DNA from: Monocercomonoides exilis
Lineage: Eukaryota > Preaxostyla > Oxymonadida > Polymastigidae
Length of the DNA: 64,000 bases
Direction of reading: 5' to 3'
NCBI GenBank assembly: GCA_001643675.2
Contig: LSRY02000045.1
Coordinates: 51,001 to 115,000 of the forward strand
Shown here: positions 46,803 to 57,286 of the stretch, piece by piece
Layout: every line of letters starts with the position of its first letter
Numbering within the stretch: the first letter of the stretch is position 1
The notes under the pieces: generated by a model
Databases searched by the model: none
The model's input: the letters and a program-made list of their open reading frames with translations, nothing else
Told to the model about the DNA's origin: nothing
Position numbers and translations under genes: made by a program

Positions 46803-47264
46803 TAGATAAAAGACTTTGAGCTTATAAACGAGGAGAATGATAGAAAACTTTTTATTTATTTATTATTCACATATCATTATTCATATTAACAAAATGAAGG
46901 AAAATAAATATTATCTTTTTTAAAAAAGAGACACAAATATAAATAGTATTGCGACATGATCTTTAAAAGAAAAAAAAAGACTGTGAGAAGACATAGATAA
47001 AGATAAACAATATTCAACATATCTCATTTATTTAAATATTCAATGAATAATTACCGTTATATTCAGAAAGTCAATAATAAAAAGAAAATTGTCAAAATCT
47101 GAGTTTCATAAAGCCTTGTGATAGCATAAATGAATCCTTCTGATACCATCTTTTTCTATCACTTCCTTTTCCACTCTTTTTTCCCTTCTTCTATTTCATC
47201 TTTCCCCTTTTCTTTCACTCGTCTTGAAGAGTATTTAATTGAATAACAAGCTTTGAAATTTCAA

Positions 47265-48060
47265 TCAATATATCGATGTTGACTGCTGAATCTCCTCAAA
47301 AACAAAATCGACGGACTAACTTTCCAGCAATTCAGCAACCTTCACAGCTCTTTTGTATGTTTTTTTTAAAAAAAAATGCATAAAAGCAATTCTCTTTGAA
47401 ATCTTTGTGGTTATCCCTCAATGTTCGAAACACACTTAAAATAAAGCCAAAATGGCCAACAAATAATTTGTTCCACAAATTGCAATGGATTAAGTGCAAA
47501 AGCAACATATTTTCCAATCTCTTTAAAAAAATCTCCTCCTCAGTTTTCTGTCTCTTTCCTTCAATATTTCTTTTCAGCTCCTCCAATTCTCTTGCTGATT
47601 CTCTTGCAAAATGCAGCTCGTTCACGATGCCTTTTTCCAAGCTTCCGTCAGCATTCAATCTGAACACCAAAAAGTTCCAAGCACACTGACAGGCGAGTTG
47701 TGTCAGGGTGTGATGTTTCTGATGGTATTTGATGATTTCTTTGATTTCATTTAAGTCCAGCTTTTGTTGAATTTTCTATAAGAAAAAGAAAAGAAAAATA
47801 TCAATAAATGAAGCGAAAACAACTCAATAAATTTATCAATTTGCAGATCATACTCTCCGCTGCGTTATGTTACTCAGTGCCAACAAAGTCATTTCCACTT
47901 CTTTCTGAGTCTCCTCGCATATATCTTTCTTCAAAGCAGCTTTTTGAATTAGCGGCACACTTATTGATATAAATTTCGAATTGAACTTGTTGTTAAGCAA
48001 AAGACAGCAATCGCACAGATCAATCAAAAGCTTTTCGTCCTTTTCTTTCTTTTTTCTTCT
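47265..48060 (-). CDS. Armadillo/HEAT-like multicopy oxymonad family protein (partial)
   Basis: Exons 48060-47854 and 47775-47265 join in phase 0 across a 78-nt GTATGA...TATAG intron. The reading has ETQKEVEMTLLALSNI, then LNEIKEIIKYHQ, VNELHFARES and RAVKVAELL. These recall a large helical-repeat family I associate with Blattamonas; that attribution is from memory. A frame slip lies in an A/T run near 47.36 kb, after which TAG (about 47.31 kb) falls inside the conserved frame before TGA 47265-47267. The usual longer N-terminal region is absent or lies in unresolved exons, so this is probably a captured fragment within the hAT element. Confidence 0.55.
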
Positions 48061-48857
48061 TCACCAATGATCATCTCCAAAAATTATGCTTTCAACATAG
48101 AAAAATCAAATCATTCATTCCATAACTTTTTCAATATTCTGCAAAATCCCTTGCGCTTCAACAGGCAAGAAGAATTTCTCAATGAAAATTTCTCTTCTTC
48201 TATAATTCTATTCAAATTGTAGAACAGATCGATAGAATAAATTGATTCCAATTCTTTTAAATTATTACACAATTATTTCATTTATTTCTTAAGTTTTCTG
48301 TTAATGATCTTCATCATCGCAATCTTCCCGTTCAAAAAGCATTTCTGCAATAGAAATAAATATGGAGATTTCAACGAATAAAAAATTAAAAATATCAACA
48401 ACGTCACACAGCATAATTATCATGTGGTGTTCAATTTCCGTGCTTTCACGAAAACATTACAAATTGAAGACAACTCAACTCCATTTTATTTTATAGAACA
48501 AAAAATAGTTGAAAGATATGTTTTGAAACAATACAATCAAAAATTGTCGATGATCATACCAATGTTCATTCATTCCATCGAGATTTAGCGTCTTTTTTAG
48601 AATGGAACAAAAGAATGATTTGATTTTTTAAAAATAACTAATTTTAATGGGATATATTGATCATTCGACAATTTTCAAAAACATGTCAAATGAATCCTTT
48701 CATACATATTTTAATTTCTATTGCTTTATTTATTTTTTTTTTTTTTTTATTTTTTATTTTATTTTATTTTATTTTATTTTTTTTTTTTTTTTTTTTTGTG
48801 AGGTGGAAAACTGGTGACGGACGTGATAAACTTTTTTCTTTACGTCACCCAGGCTGA

Positions 48858-48865
48858 CTTTTAAT
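48858..48865. repeat. 8-bp target-site duplication, right copy
   Basis: CTTTTAAT, identical to 42587-42594. Confidence 0.85.
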
Positions 48866-49196
48866 GTTTGTTTGTTGCAAAATCCGAAGAAAAATTAGTG
48901 ACCACTTTTGTGATCGAGATTTTTAATTTCACATATTTTCAGGAAAATGGAACGTATTTATAATTTTTTGTATTTTATTGTGTCAAAAATAAATATGCGT
49001 TAATTTTCATGTGGATATTTTTGTGAGCAAAGCGCAAAGCAATTAATGAATTTGAACCATATTCTCATTTTATTTCTATTAAAAAAGCTGCAATAATAGC
49101 AACCAATACGATTTTTTTCATAAATAATTTGTCAGCCCGAGATGGAATATCAGTGAAAATGAAAGAATAATAATTCATCTTTCAGAAATGCATCTG

Positions 49197-49426
49197 AAAC
49201 TGTATCTTCTTCATCGAATTTTAATATGGAGATTCACTGTGTACAGTGACAGAACAACAATTTTGTTCGCATTCCAATATATATAACATTTGATGCTTAT
49301 AACAGACGTCAAATATCAAATAGAATTTGAGTCTTCATGCTCTAATTCTTCTTAGTCATTAGAAATTTAACTATTTCAATCATGCACCAGTTTGAAGCTT
49401 AAACATTTCATTCATCCGCTTCGCTG
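49197..49426. other. Short intergenic stretch
   Basis: No feature was identified between the foldback element and the next gene. Confidence 0.4.
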
Positions 49427-50224
49427 ATGCGATATAATATTCTTCTTTTGCATCACGAGGATTTCACTTTTTCCTATTTGCTGAGATTTTCAAATATGAC
49501 TTATTCCGATTGCAGCACAACAATGCATTCAACTCATGCTGAAAATGTCTTCAAATCCATTTTTTGCTCGTATAATTCTTCTTCTTCCTCTTCTTTCATA
49601 TTCGTTTCCTTCGTCTTTATCGTAGTCGTCTTCTCTTCCTTTCAGTCTTCTTTTTCTCCACAAAATTCAGAATGTGTTCATTTTGTTAATTTGTTTCATC
49701 GTCTTCCTCTTCCTCTTTGCCTTCCTATTCTTCGTCTCTCATCTTCATAAACAATCACCTTATATGCTTGCTCTCTCAGCACAACGATTTAGCAACCTTT
49801 TCACATCATTCAGTTCGTCTGCTGTTTTCCGCAATCTTTATCTTCTCCTTCTCTTTCTTCTTCTTTTCGATATAATCAAAATAACCAACAAACTTCTAAT
49901 AAGAAAATGATTAAAAGTCTTCTTTCACTTCTTCTTCTTCTTCTTCGTCTTCGTCTTCCTATTCTTCTTCTTCTTCTTCCTCTTCCAATTTCTGGTTTTT
50001 TGATGAAAACAAACCTTCCTTTAATGCCTTCACGAAAAGAAAATGATGGAAAAGGGAATAACAGAAAGGAAGGAAGAAGAAGAAGAAAAGAAGAAGAAGA
50101 AGAGAATGCAAAGCATGTTGCAGCTCAGGAGAATTTCCACAACGAACAAACTCGAATGTTTGAGAAGATATCAACTAAGGAGAAAGACAAGCGGAAGATG
50201 AATGAAAAGATTCACAGAGAATGA
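49427..50224 (+). CDS. Locus B, first frame: Ser/Lys-rich protein, 265 codons
   Basis: A single frame from ATG 49427 to TGA 50222-50224. It crosses TAA 49748-49750 and TAG 49790-49792, the TAG followed directly by CAA. It has a hydrophobic patch near 49.6 kb, a Leu-rich repeat-coded stretch near 49.92-49.98 kb that could reflect a slipped Ser tract, and a Lys/Glu-rich C-terminal helix. Its position matches the 5' end of locus A. Function unknown. Confidence 0.5.
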
Positions 50225-50534
50225 GCTGACTGTGGAGGCGAAGCGGGAGATTTAGGAAAAATGGATGATGGCTTTCTTTCGAGCAGAAGAGAGAGAGACG
50301 AAGGAGGCGAAGGAATAAAAAATGCTTTGATTTCTAGTGGATTGTTATCTTCATAGGACAGCACGAGCAGAATGGGACCAAGCTTGTTAGCGATGGAAGT
50401 TGTAAAAAAAAGCAGCAAATGCAGATGAAACATATGGATCTTCCTCCTGGTCCAATCACAAAACATATTCAGCTGAAGTTGGTTCAATTTTTGAGAACAA
50501 AAAATACGAAATTGACAATATCTGCCAATTTCAA

Positions 50535-52406
50535 TTGCTGCTGAAGAAGAAGAAGACAGAGAGGCAAAGTGTCGATAATCCGGGAAGAGAAGGAGAGGAA
50601 GGTGCGCTGACAGTGCTTGTGGAGCAAAGGAGGTTTGATGGGAGTGACGGAGCAGACGCAGAAATGGAGGAGCTTAACGTCATCCAATACTCGCAACATG
50701 TACAGAACACTTTGTGTGCTTTTCGCGACAGCTTTCTGTGCGCTCCATCACCGAGGCCTTCGTCTGCCCTCAGTTCGCGATAGACTTATTTCGGAGGAAG
50801 CAGTAGTAGGAGTGGTCTCCTGAGATTCCTCAGGTTAACACAGAATGCTCACTGTTTGCTTCGTGTGTGGTGCAGGATGTGAAAATGAATCTGTTCTATG
50901 AACAGAATGAGAACTCGATTTGGAATGGCCGGTCGTCGGTAACGGATGAGAAATTTGAGGCGAATGACCCTCTCATCTTATTTACAGGCACCATTGCGAA
51001 GATCTCTTGAAAGTGCCGCTTTCTGCGCTGCATGGACAGGTACAATGGAAGAGAGTATGGAAGCTTCGTGTGGTTGGAATTTTGCGATGACACGGACCAG
51101 ATAGAGAAGAATGTGGTGGAAGCAGCAGAGAAGAAGGGAAATGGAAGCTTCAGTGGAATCTACCAGTCTGAGTTGGATTTTTTGTTGTCTGATTCGAGCA
51201 GGGAAGAAACACAGGCGTAGAAGTTTATCATATAGCCAAAGAGGATTGCGAATGAAAAGCAGACTTAGTTCACGTCACAGGACAAGGAAACAGTCGAAGA
51301 GGCGAAGTTGGACGCTCCCAGTGCAGCAAGCTTTATGAGACTAATAAATGAAAACGTCTATCTTTGGGGGAAATTAGCTATTCACATACAAGATTGACTA
51401 GATTTTCAAAGAAGAAAGATTTTAGGAAAGTGATGAGAGCAAAGGCTGCGGATGTTCTGAGCTCGACGAGAGAAAAAAACAGAATTTCAGACGGATCAAT
51501 GTTGGTGATGGAGAAGATTGGAATAAATGTTTGTGTTTATTTTCTTTTTATTTAACAAAGAAATATTATCAATTTATAATAAATTGCTTATTTTTATTAT
51601 TATTTTTCATTTCTTTTAAAAATTTTGGACTATTTGCTTTTATTTTTCTCATTTTCTTGTGAACAGACATTCTTGACAGGGATTTGTTAGTTGATCGCAT
51701 TGGTCATTTTGTGAGTGTGTGCATTGACAACCTGCATCGAAATGCCTGTCTGAACTGCCTCTGCATAGAAATCATTGAAACACCTTATCTTTCCACTCTG
51801 TTGTGACTCACACAAACAATCTCCATTAAATTCTGTGCGAGACACGATGAAGGCACAGTTCCTCATTTAATAAGGTTTGTAATATTTTTCTATTATTAAA
51901 TATTTACTTTTATTCCATTTCTTGTTTTTCAAATTAATCTTATTCATATTTTTGTTTCAATTAATTCAATCAAATAATATTCAAACATATGAATCATCCC
52001 TCATTTAATCACTTTTTTTAATCGGTTTCGATCGCGAAGCATGGGCTGCGGATCTCTTCCAGGATAGCTTCTCAGAGTTTCTGCTGCCATTGGAAACAGA
52101 ACAGAAAAAAAAGACTGAACAATGTGCCATCTCCACCGCACCATTTGCTTCAACAGATATTTCGGTGAAGCCGATGACTGCCTCCTTTCCACACATGCTG
52201 GCTTTCTCTTTTCAGAGTCCACTTTAGATATCTTCTCTTCATCATCAATACCTTCTTCTTCTTCTTCCTTCTTAGATCAGTCATCCACAAACCGCTTTAT
52301 TGTTTTTATGATCGAAAAAGTCAAACTCTTTTCATCCAAAGCAAACATCCTTTCATATTTCTCACAAAAGACCTTTCTTTCTCCTCCACCTCCAATTATC
52401 ATCTGA
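50535..52406 (+). CDS. Locus B, paralogue of locus A, possibly decaying
   Basis: Blocks at 50.65-50.78, 50.88-51.01, 51.03-51.40, 51.41-51.53, 51.67-51.89 and 52.12-52.41 kb match locus A in order. The third block carries TAG 51218-51220, 51233-51235 and 51266-51268 and ends at TGA 51395-51397; the last TAG aligns with TAA 8139-8141. A GTTTGT...GAACAG intron separates 51.53 and 51.67 kb. TGA codons interrupt the aligned frame at about 51.01 kb (opposite AAC) and about 51.81 kb (opposite GGA). I therefore suspect partial decay, although locus A has a similar TGA. Product unknown. Confidence 0.45.
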
Positions 52407-53556
52407 ATATATTTCTTCTCCATCACCCTCCAGAACTCCTTCTTCTCCACCTCTCAACAACTCCATTTGGTATCGATTCTTTTCTTCTGCTCCCTCCAAA
52501 TGCTCTCATTCTTTCATCAAATATCCTCAAATAGTTGGACACCTTCATTTTTCACATTCGCAAGTTCCACAATAGCTACCACATGCCCACGCCTTACGGG
52601 CTTTGCCAGCTCTTTAACATTAACCAACTCATCGCAATGTTCTTCTTCTTCTTTGGTGTCCTCCTCCTGCTGAAGGGACATCAATGAACAGATCGCTCTA
52701 TTCAGCCCATCATTATCAATCACTATCACATCTGAAGCCCGCTCCCCAATCAACAAAGTTGTCTCTTCCTTCCTTTTCACTCAATTTGAACCACGGCCGC
52801 TGAGTTTGCATTCTTCACATTTGTGATTTGCTCCTTCATACGTGTTATCTACAGAAACAAATATTTATTCAAAAGGATATTCATTTTCTTCTTGTGGAGA
52901 TAGAAGCAAAAATGGCTGGATAAGTTGGATGACAAGCAGTTTTCCTGAGGTTCTTGTCTTGCAGTTGTTTTCTGCAGCGTCACCGATGAACATCCTTTTT
53001 TCAAGCACGGGAATATATCAACAAAAATACAACAACCAGAGAAATGAGTATTTTGCTCATTTTTCTTCTATCGCTTTCAACAGAATCAGATGATACTTTG
53101 AAGAAATTATTGTTCACTTTTGAGAAATTAATTTATGATTCGGCTGTTTGATAAAGAAGGAGAAGTTGAGAAAGAAGAGGTTGCTACAGAATAGGAAAAG
53201 AGAATGACAGAGGAAGATACTCGCCTTTGAAAATATACGGAGTAATCTTATCGTGTTATTCATCTTCCTCGTCTTCTTCCTCGTCTTCTTCCTTTTCTTT
53301 TGCGTCGTTCATTTCCCAGTCCCCTTCCATTGTCTCGCCCTCTGATGATGCTGCTGTTAGCATCAGGTGGGTATTGGAAGTTGCATCATTCTCATCTCTT
53401 CCTCTTCATTCTCTTATTCTAATCCTTCTTCTTCTCTCTCCTTCTTCTCGACCTCCTTCCACTTTCAACGCTTTCTGCAAATTTCTTCTTTTGCTGGATA
53501 AGGAGCTCTCCAAAAGAGAAGAAGAAGAAGGAGAAATTGAGAGAGAAAGAAAGTGA
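52407..53556 (+). CDS. Locus B continuation, weakly supported
   Basis: A plus frame near 52.6 kb with INQLIAMFF resembles INEQIAQFF of locus A (about 6.76 kb), so the homology continues. From 53227 a Ser-rich frame runs to TGA 53554-53556 and resembles in composition the poly-Ser start of the middle locus A gene. Exons could not be joined. Confidence 0.3.
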
Positions 53557-53618
53557 CAAAGATTAGAAATAGCATGTTTCAACTTTTATAATTTCTTATC
53601 GCATTATACACACAAAAA

Positions 53619-54432
53619 CTATTCTGTTGCTTCAACTGCATCTTCCTCTTCACCTTCAGCTTCCTTGTCTTCTTTGTCTTTATCTTCGCAACATTCTATT
53701 GCACCTTCTTCAGAAGCCCCGTAGCGTTTTGCGTTCTCTTTCAGGGCATCTTTACCAACTTGCAATTCACTTCCTTGATGCCAAGATGACCATCCACGCA
53801 TTCATTGTCAGCTGTACGCCCGTTGAGAAATATAAACAAATCGAAATTCCAATCGCCAAATGCATCTGTTCTGTCATGTCCAACGACCGAGTTGTCTTTC
53901 TGAGTGATGTTTCCCATGAAGGCGAACAAGGGCTCTTTCACAGAAGCGACAAGGGACTCACACACAAAATACACATCTCTTCCGACACTGGCCTTGTTGG
54001 CTGAAAACACGATATTGGTGATGGAAAAGGAGGATTCTGACACTTGTGAATCATCCTTGTACTCGATCATGAGAGCGCCGCCTCTTCCTCCAGAACTTGT
54101 ATCCTCGCTCACAGAGCAGCTAGAGAAGGTGGTGTTGCTCACTGAAAATGTGTTGGCAGGGGTAGATGAGGCGAATGAGATGCACCCGCCATTGGTGGGA
54201 GTCTGTTGGTGTTGTGGAGCTGAGTTGAAGTTGGTGATGGAGATGGAGAAGGCAGTGGAGTTGGCAAATAATGAAGAAATGAAAGAAGAGAGAAGAAGAA
54301 ACGAAGGATAAATGGAATGAATTCCATTGTATATAAAGGAGCGATAGAAGGCGTATGTTGAATGAGAATTTCAAAGAAACAATTGTGGAGAATTTTGGAC
54401 GAAGAACATATAGGATGGAGAGAGAAGTCCAT
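53619..54432 (-). CDS. Beta-helix family protein, near-identical copy of the 62-kb gene
   Basis: About 53750-54236 is almost base-identical, in inverted orientation, to 62100-62613, including the SVSNTTFSSCS and GGRGGALMIEYKDD blocks. A 41-nt GTCATC...AAAG intron (53750-53790) restores the shared C-terminal frame (DALKENAKR). That frame reaches TAG 53619-53621 and stays open beyond it on the minus strand. Above 54240 the sequence diverges from the 62-kb gene and the N-terminal cassette is missing, so this is a partial or recombinant copy. Confidence 0.55.
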
Positions 54433-54894
54433 AAGTTATAAGATCAGAAGAAGAGAAAGAGATACTAAGATAAAGTTTGATATTGTTTAAAGTATAATTT
54501 GATAATCTTCAATTTCGTTTAATGTTTGATGAAGCCGTTGAGCTATATGGCTGTTTTGAAAACTTGGTGACTTCATTTCAAATGAAGAAAAAGAAAATTC
54601 ATTTATTTTTACAGAATATTTAAATTTTCGAAAATTTTGCAATATTTTCCAGATCTTTCAATATTTTTTTTTTATAACCTCTGTTTTACATGTTAAGAAC
54701 TTTTATTTTATCTTTCTGATGAATTTGTTGGATTAACTTTATAAATTTTTGGTTTATTTTTATCTAACTTGATCAATAATTTGTTTTTCACTCTTAATAT
54801 ATAAAAGGTATGTTTTTTTGCATATAATAATAAAACAAATACATATTACAGAAATAAAAGCTTAATACTTGTAAAAAAAATCAATTTTCCTCTT

Positions 54895-54969
54895 TGATCA
54901 TAGAATACCACAATATATATTATTTTTTCGATTTTTGATCTTTTTTTATGATATCAAAAAAAATCACCC
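54895..54969 (-). repeat. Dispersed repeat, GGGTGATT family, copy 2
   Basis: Inverted match to 1808-1882 over about 70 bp. Confidence 0.6.
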
Positions 54970-55296
54970 TTATTATTAATAGAAAACAGTTATAAAAAAA
55001 AAATATAATGAAAATTTCAATGTGAATATGTGAAAAAACTTTATCAAAAGTGAAAATTCTGCACTTCGAGTAATCAATCAAGTGGGATTTGTTGATGGAA
55101 GCTTCGCAACCTTCAACAGGAGATGTTTCACTGAGACTTTTCAGTGCAATTTCAGGATTTAAGTCCTAAATGCCAGAATCCCTGAAAGTTGCGACGATAG
55201 CAGATGGCTTTAATGATTCTGATAATGCTTCTTTAAGTTTTTTGACGAAGTTGGATCTGTTTGATGCAGCATTGCTTCGCACAAAGTCTGTTACTG

Positions 55297-55750
55297 TACA
55301 GTCAAAACCGGATGTAATCACGTCGAATATTATCACATTCGTTTATTGTAACATTTTTCGATGCACCTTCATTTTTGGCCTATTTTTCATTCATTTTCCA
55401 TCGTATATAACCACAGGGCTGAAAATATATAATCGCATTTTTTATTAATATGGGTGATTTTTTCTTTGAAAAATCGAATTTTTGATCAAAAATCTCAATT
55501 TTTCGCGTTTTCAAAAATGTGCTCAAATAAGTTAAAATGATATGCATTTACGCAAAAAATTAATTTCGCAAGTGAAAAATGCGTTTTGATGAAGAATTTT
55601 CAAAAATGAAAAATTCGACACAAAGTTGATTTATTAATTAATTAATTTTTAATTTTTTCTGTGTGAAGCAGCATCGGATATTATCACAATCGGATATAGT
55701 CACAAAAAGTTGTGCAAAAACAGATGTGATTATATCCGGTTTAGACTGTA
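55297..55750. mobile_element. Tc1/mariner-type MITE
   Basis: Ends are TACAGTCAAAACCGGATGTA (left) and the inverse of TATCCGGTTTAGACTGTA (right), giving inverted repeats of at least 25 bp flanked by or including TA. The 454-bp interior has no transposase. It interrupts a short frame starting at 55170 that may be host coding debris. Confidence 0.7.
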
Positions 55751-56428
55751 TATTGAACATTGAATTGAAACTTTAAACGTTTTTATGAAATGGTGCATTC
55801 ATTTGTTTCCATCATATCCCAAAGGCTTTTTTCATTTCTTTTTGTTTTTCATTCTCTTTTTTTAAATGTGTCAATAACGTTCGCTATTTTAATGAAAAAA
55901 GCGTATCGTTCATCATTTTTAATAAAGGAGTTATTTTTGATAATGGATCAATACAATTCCTTTCCTTTTTTCAAGCAATGATTCATTTTGCTTAAAGAAT
56001 CGTGCTTTATTGAATAATATAAAAAATAAAACATTTTTTTTCAAAAGAACATCTTTCGAAAAATAATAATAAAAACAAGCTAATTATTTTTTCAAAGCAC
56101 TCAATCAGGCTCATTCATCAACAAAATTACTTCAGCTTTAAAAGTTCTGTGTCTTTTTATCTTCAAACATCTTCTCAATTGGATCAAACCGATCTTCTTT
56201 ATCAATTCATTCCTTAGTGAACGAACACAGAATCTCATCAACCCGTGCGCTTTTTCTTTTGTTATGATTGATCAATGGATCCTCTCAAGTTGTTATTTTG
56301 CAAAGAATATGGACTAGTACGAAAGCAACAGCATATTCAATTCGATCAAAAGTTATACGATTCTGTTATTCACCTGTTCAATTCTCTGGGTTCAAAATTT
56401 TTTGTTTTGTCTTTTTTGAACTTGCTTT

Positions 56429-57286
56429 TCATGCTGCACAATTTGTTGGTTGAATTGCCTTTTTCATTAATAAGAATGACATTGATGATTCCATCGATCC
56501 TGATTCACACAATGTGAAGAATATTGCCCCTCCTTTTTCACTTGTTTCTGCCTTGTCTTCTGTGATGTTGCTCTCATTCACAACAAAACAAATCTTATTC
56601 TCACTCTTTGAATCCAAAATGCTCGCTCCATTGTCACTTCTCTTCACTCCTGAAAATGATGAATTATCAATGTTGAGACTCATTTCCTCACTCACTTCAT
56701 TTATCTTTGTTGTTAATTCAGTTCCTTTGATCAGAAGAAGACATCCTCTGCTTTCATTCAACGATTCCACTCGAACATTCTTCAACTGGCAAGAAATTCC
56801 AACATCATAAATTGCAAAAATACTATTTCCAACATTGCATGATTCCATCGACAAATCATTCACTTCCACACTGCCTCCAATCACATCTACAAATACACAA
56901 TCAAATCCATTGTTTACTCCTGCTTCTGAATGGAATGAACATCCAGTTACCACCAAATCTCCATTTCTATTTGAAATAATCGTTTTAGCTGAGTTGTCAA
57001 ATCCAGATGCCAGTTGAAGTTGAATATTTGTCAATTCAAAATGATCATCATTTTCCATGAAATATTCTAGCTGACTATCAGTTGCCTTTTCAAAATTCAA
57101 TATCGCTTTCACATTCTCTTCTCCCATCTTCACACTCTTTTTGATCTGATAATTGGACACATCGAATGAATCTCGAATAACAGTTGATCCTTCAATCTGA
57201 ATTGTTTTCTTTCCATTTTCCTTTTCCATGTTTTCCATCCCTTTCCACATTGTGAAGCATGGCTCTTCTTCACTTCCACGATGCAC
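56429..57286 (-). CDS. Beta-helix-like protein, 285 codons
   Basis: A clean frame ending at TGA with repeated strand-turn units rich in Asn, Ser, Val and Gly (F-V-D-V-I-G-G-S-V-E-V, an SF-SG-V block, EKGGAIFF). This pattern is typical of right-handed parallel beta-helix repeats. It lacks the DADACG cassette, so it is a different part or subfamily. It probably continues upstream in unresolved exons. Predicted surface or secreted role, by analogy only. Confidence 0.55.
   Translation of the reverse strand: MHRGSEEEPCFTMWKGMENMEKENGKKTIQIEGSTVIRDSFDVSNYQIKKSVKMGEENVKAILNFEKATDSQLEYFMENDDHFELTNIQLQLASGFDNSAKTIISNRNGDLVVTGCSFHSEAGVNNGFDCVFVDVIGGSVEVNDLSMESCNVGNSIFAIYDVGISCQLKNVRVESLNESRGCLLLIKGTELTTKINEVSEEMSLNIDNSSFSGVKRSDNGASILDSKSENKICFVVNESNITEDKAETSEKGGAIFFTLCESGSMESSMSFLLMKKAIQPTNCAA

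Larger units (their letters stand above)
42595..48857 (+). mobile_element. Complete hAT-superfamily transposon (6,263 bp)
   Basis: Ends are TAACCCTGGGTGACG (left) and, reversed, TCAGCCTGGGTGACG (right), flanked by the 8-bp duplication typical of hAT elements. It encodes an intron-containing hAT transposase on the plus strand and carries an armadillo-like gene on the minus strand near its right end. A 32-bp perfect palindrome and several TGACGT motifs lie near the left end. Confidence 0.85.
42032..49196. mobile_element. Foldback element interrupted by a hAT transposon
   Basis: With 42595-48857 and one 8-bp duplicate removed, the flanks form a nearly perfect palindromic element of roughly 900 bp. 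The left arm is 42032-42442, the spacer about 42443-42516, and the right arm 42517-42594 plus 48866-49196. The motif GATCACAAAAGTGGTCAC recurs at 42312, 42414, 42528 and 48899 in alternating orientation, as expected from the palindrome. No coding sequence lies in the foldback itself. Confidence 0.8.

Noticed and set aside
52517-52780. Clean-looking 87-codon minus-strand frame ending in TGA
   Set aside because: The plus strand here continues the alignment with locus A (INQLIAMFF block), so the minus frame is probably a shadow, though not excluded.
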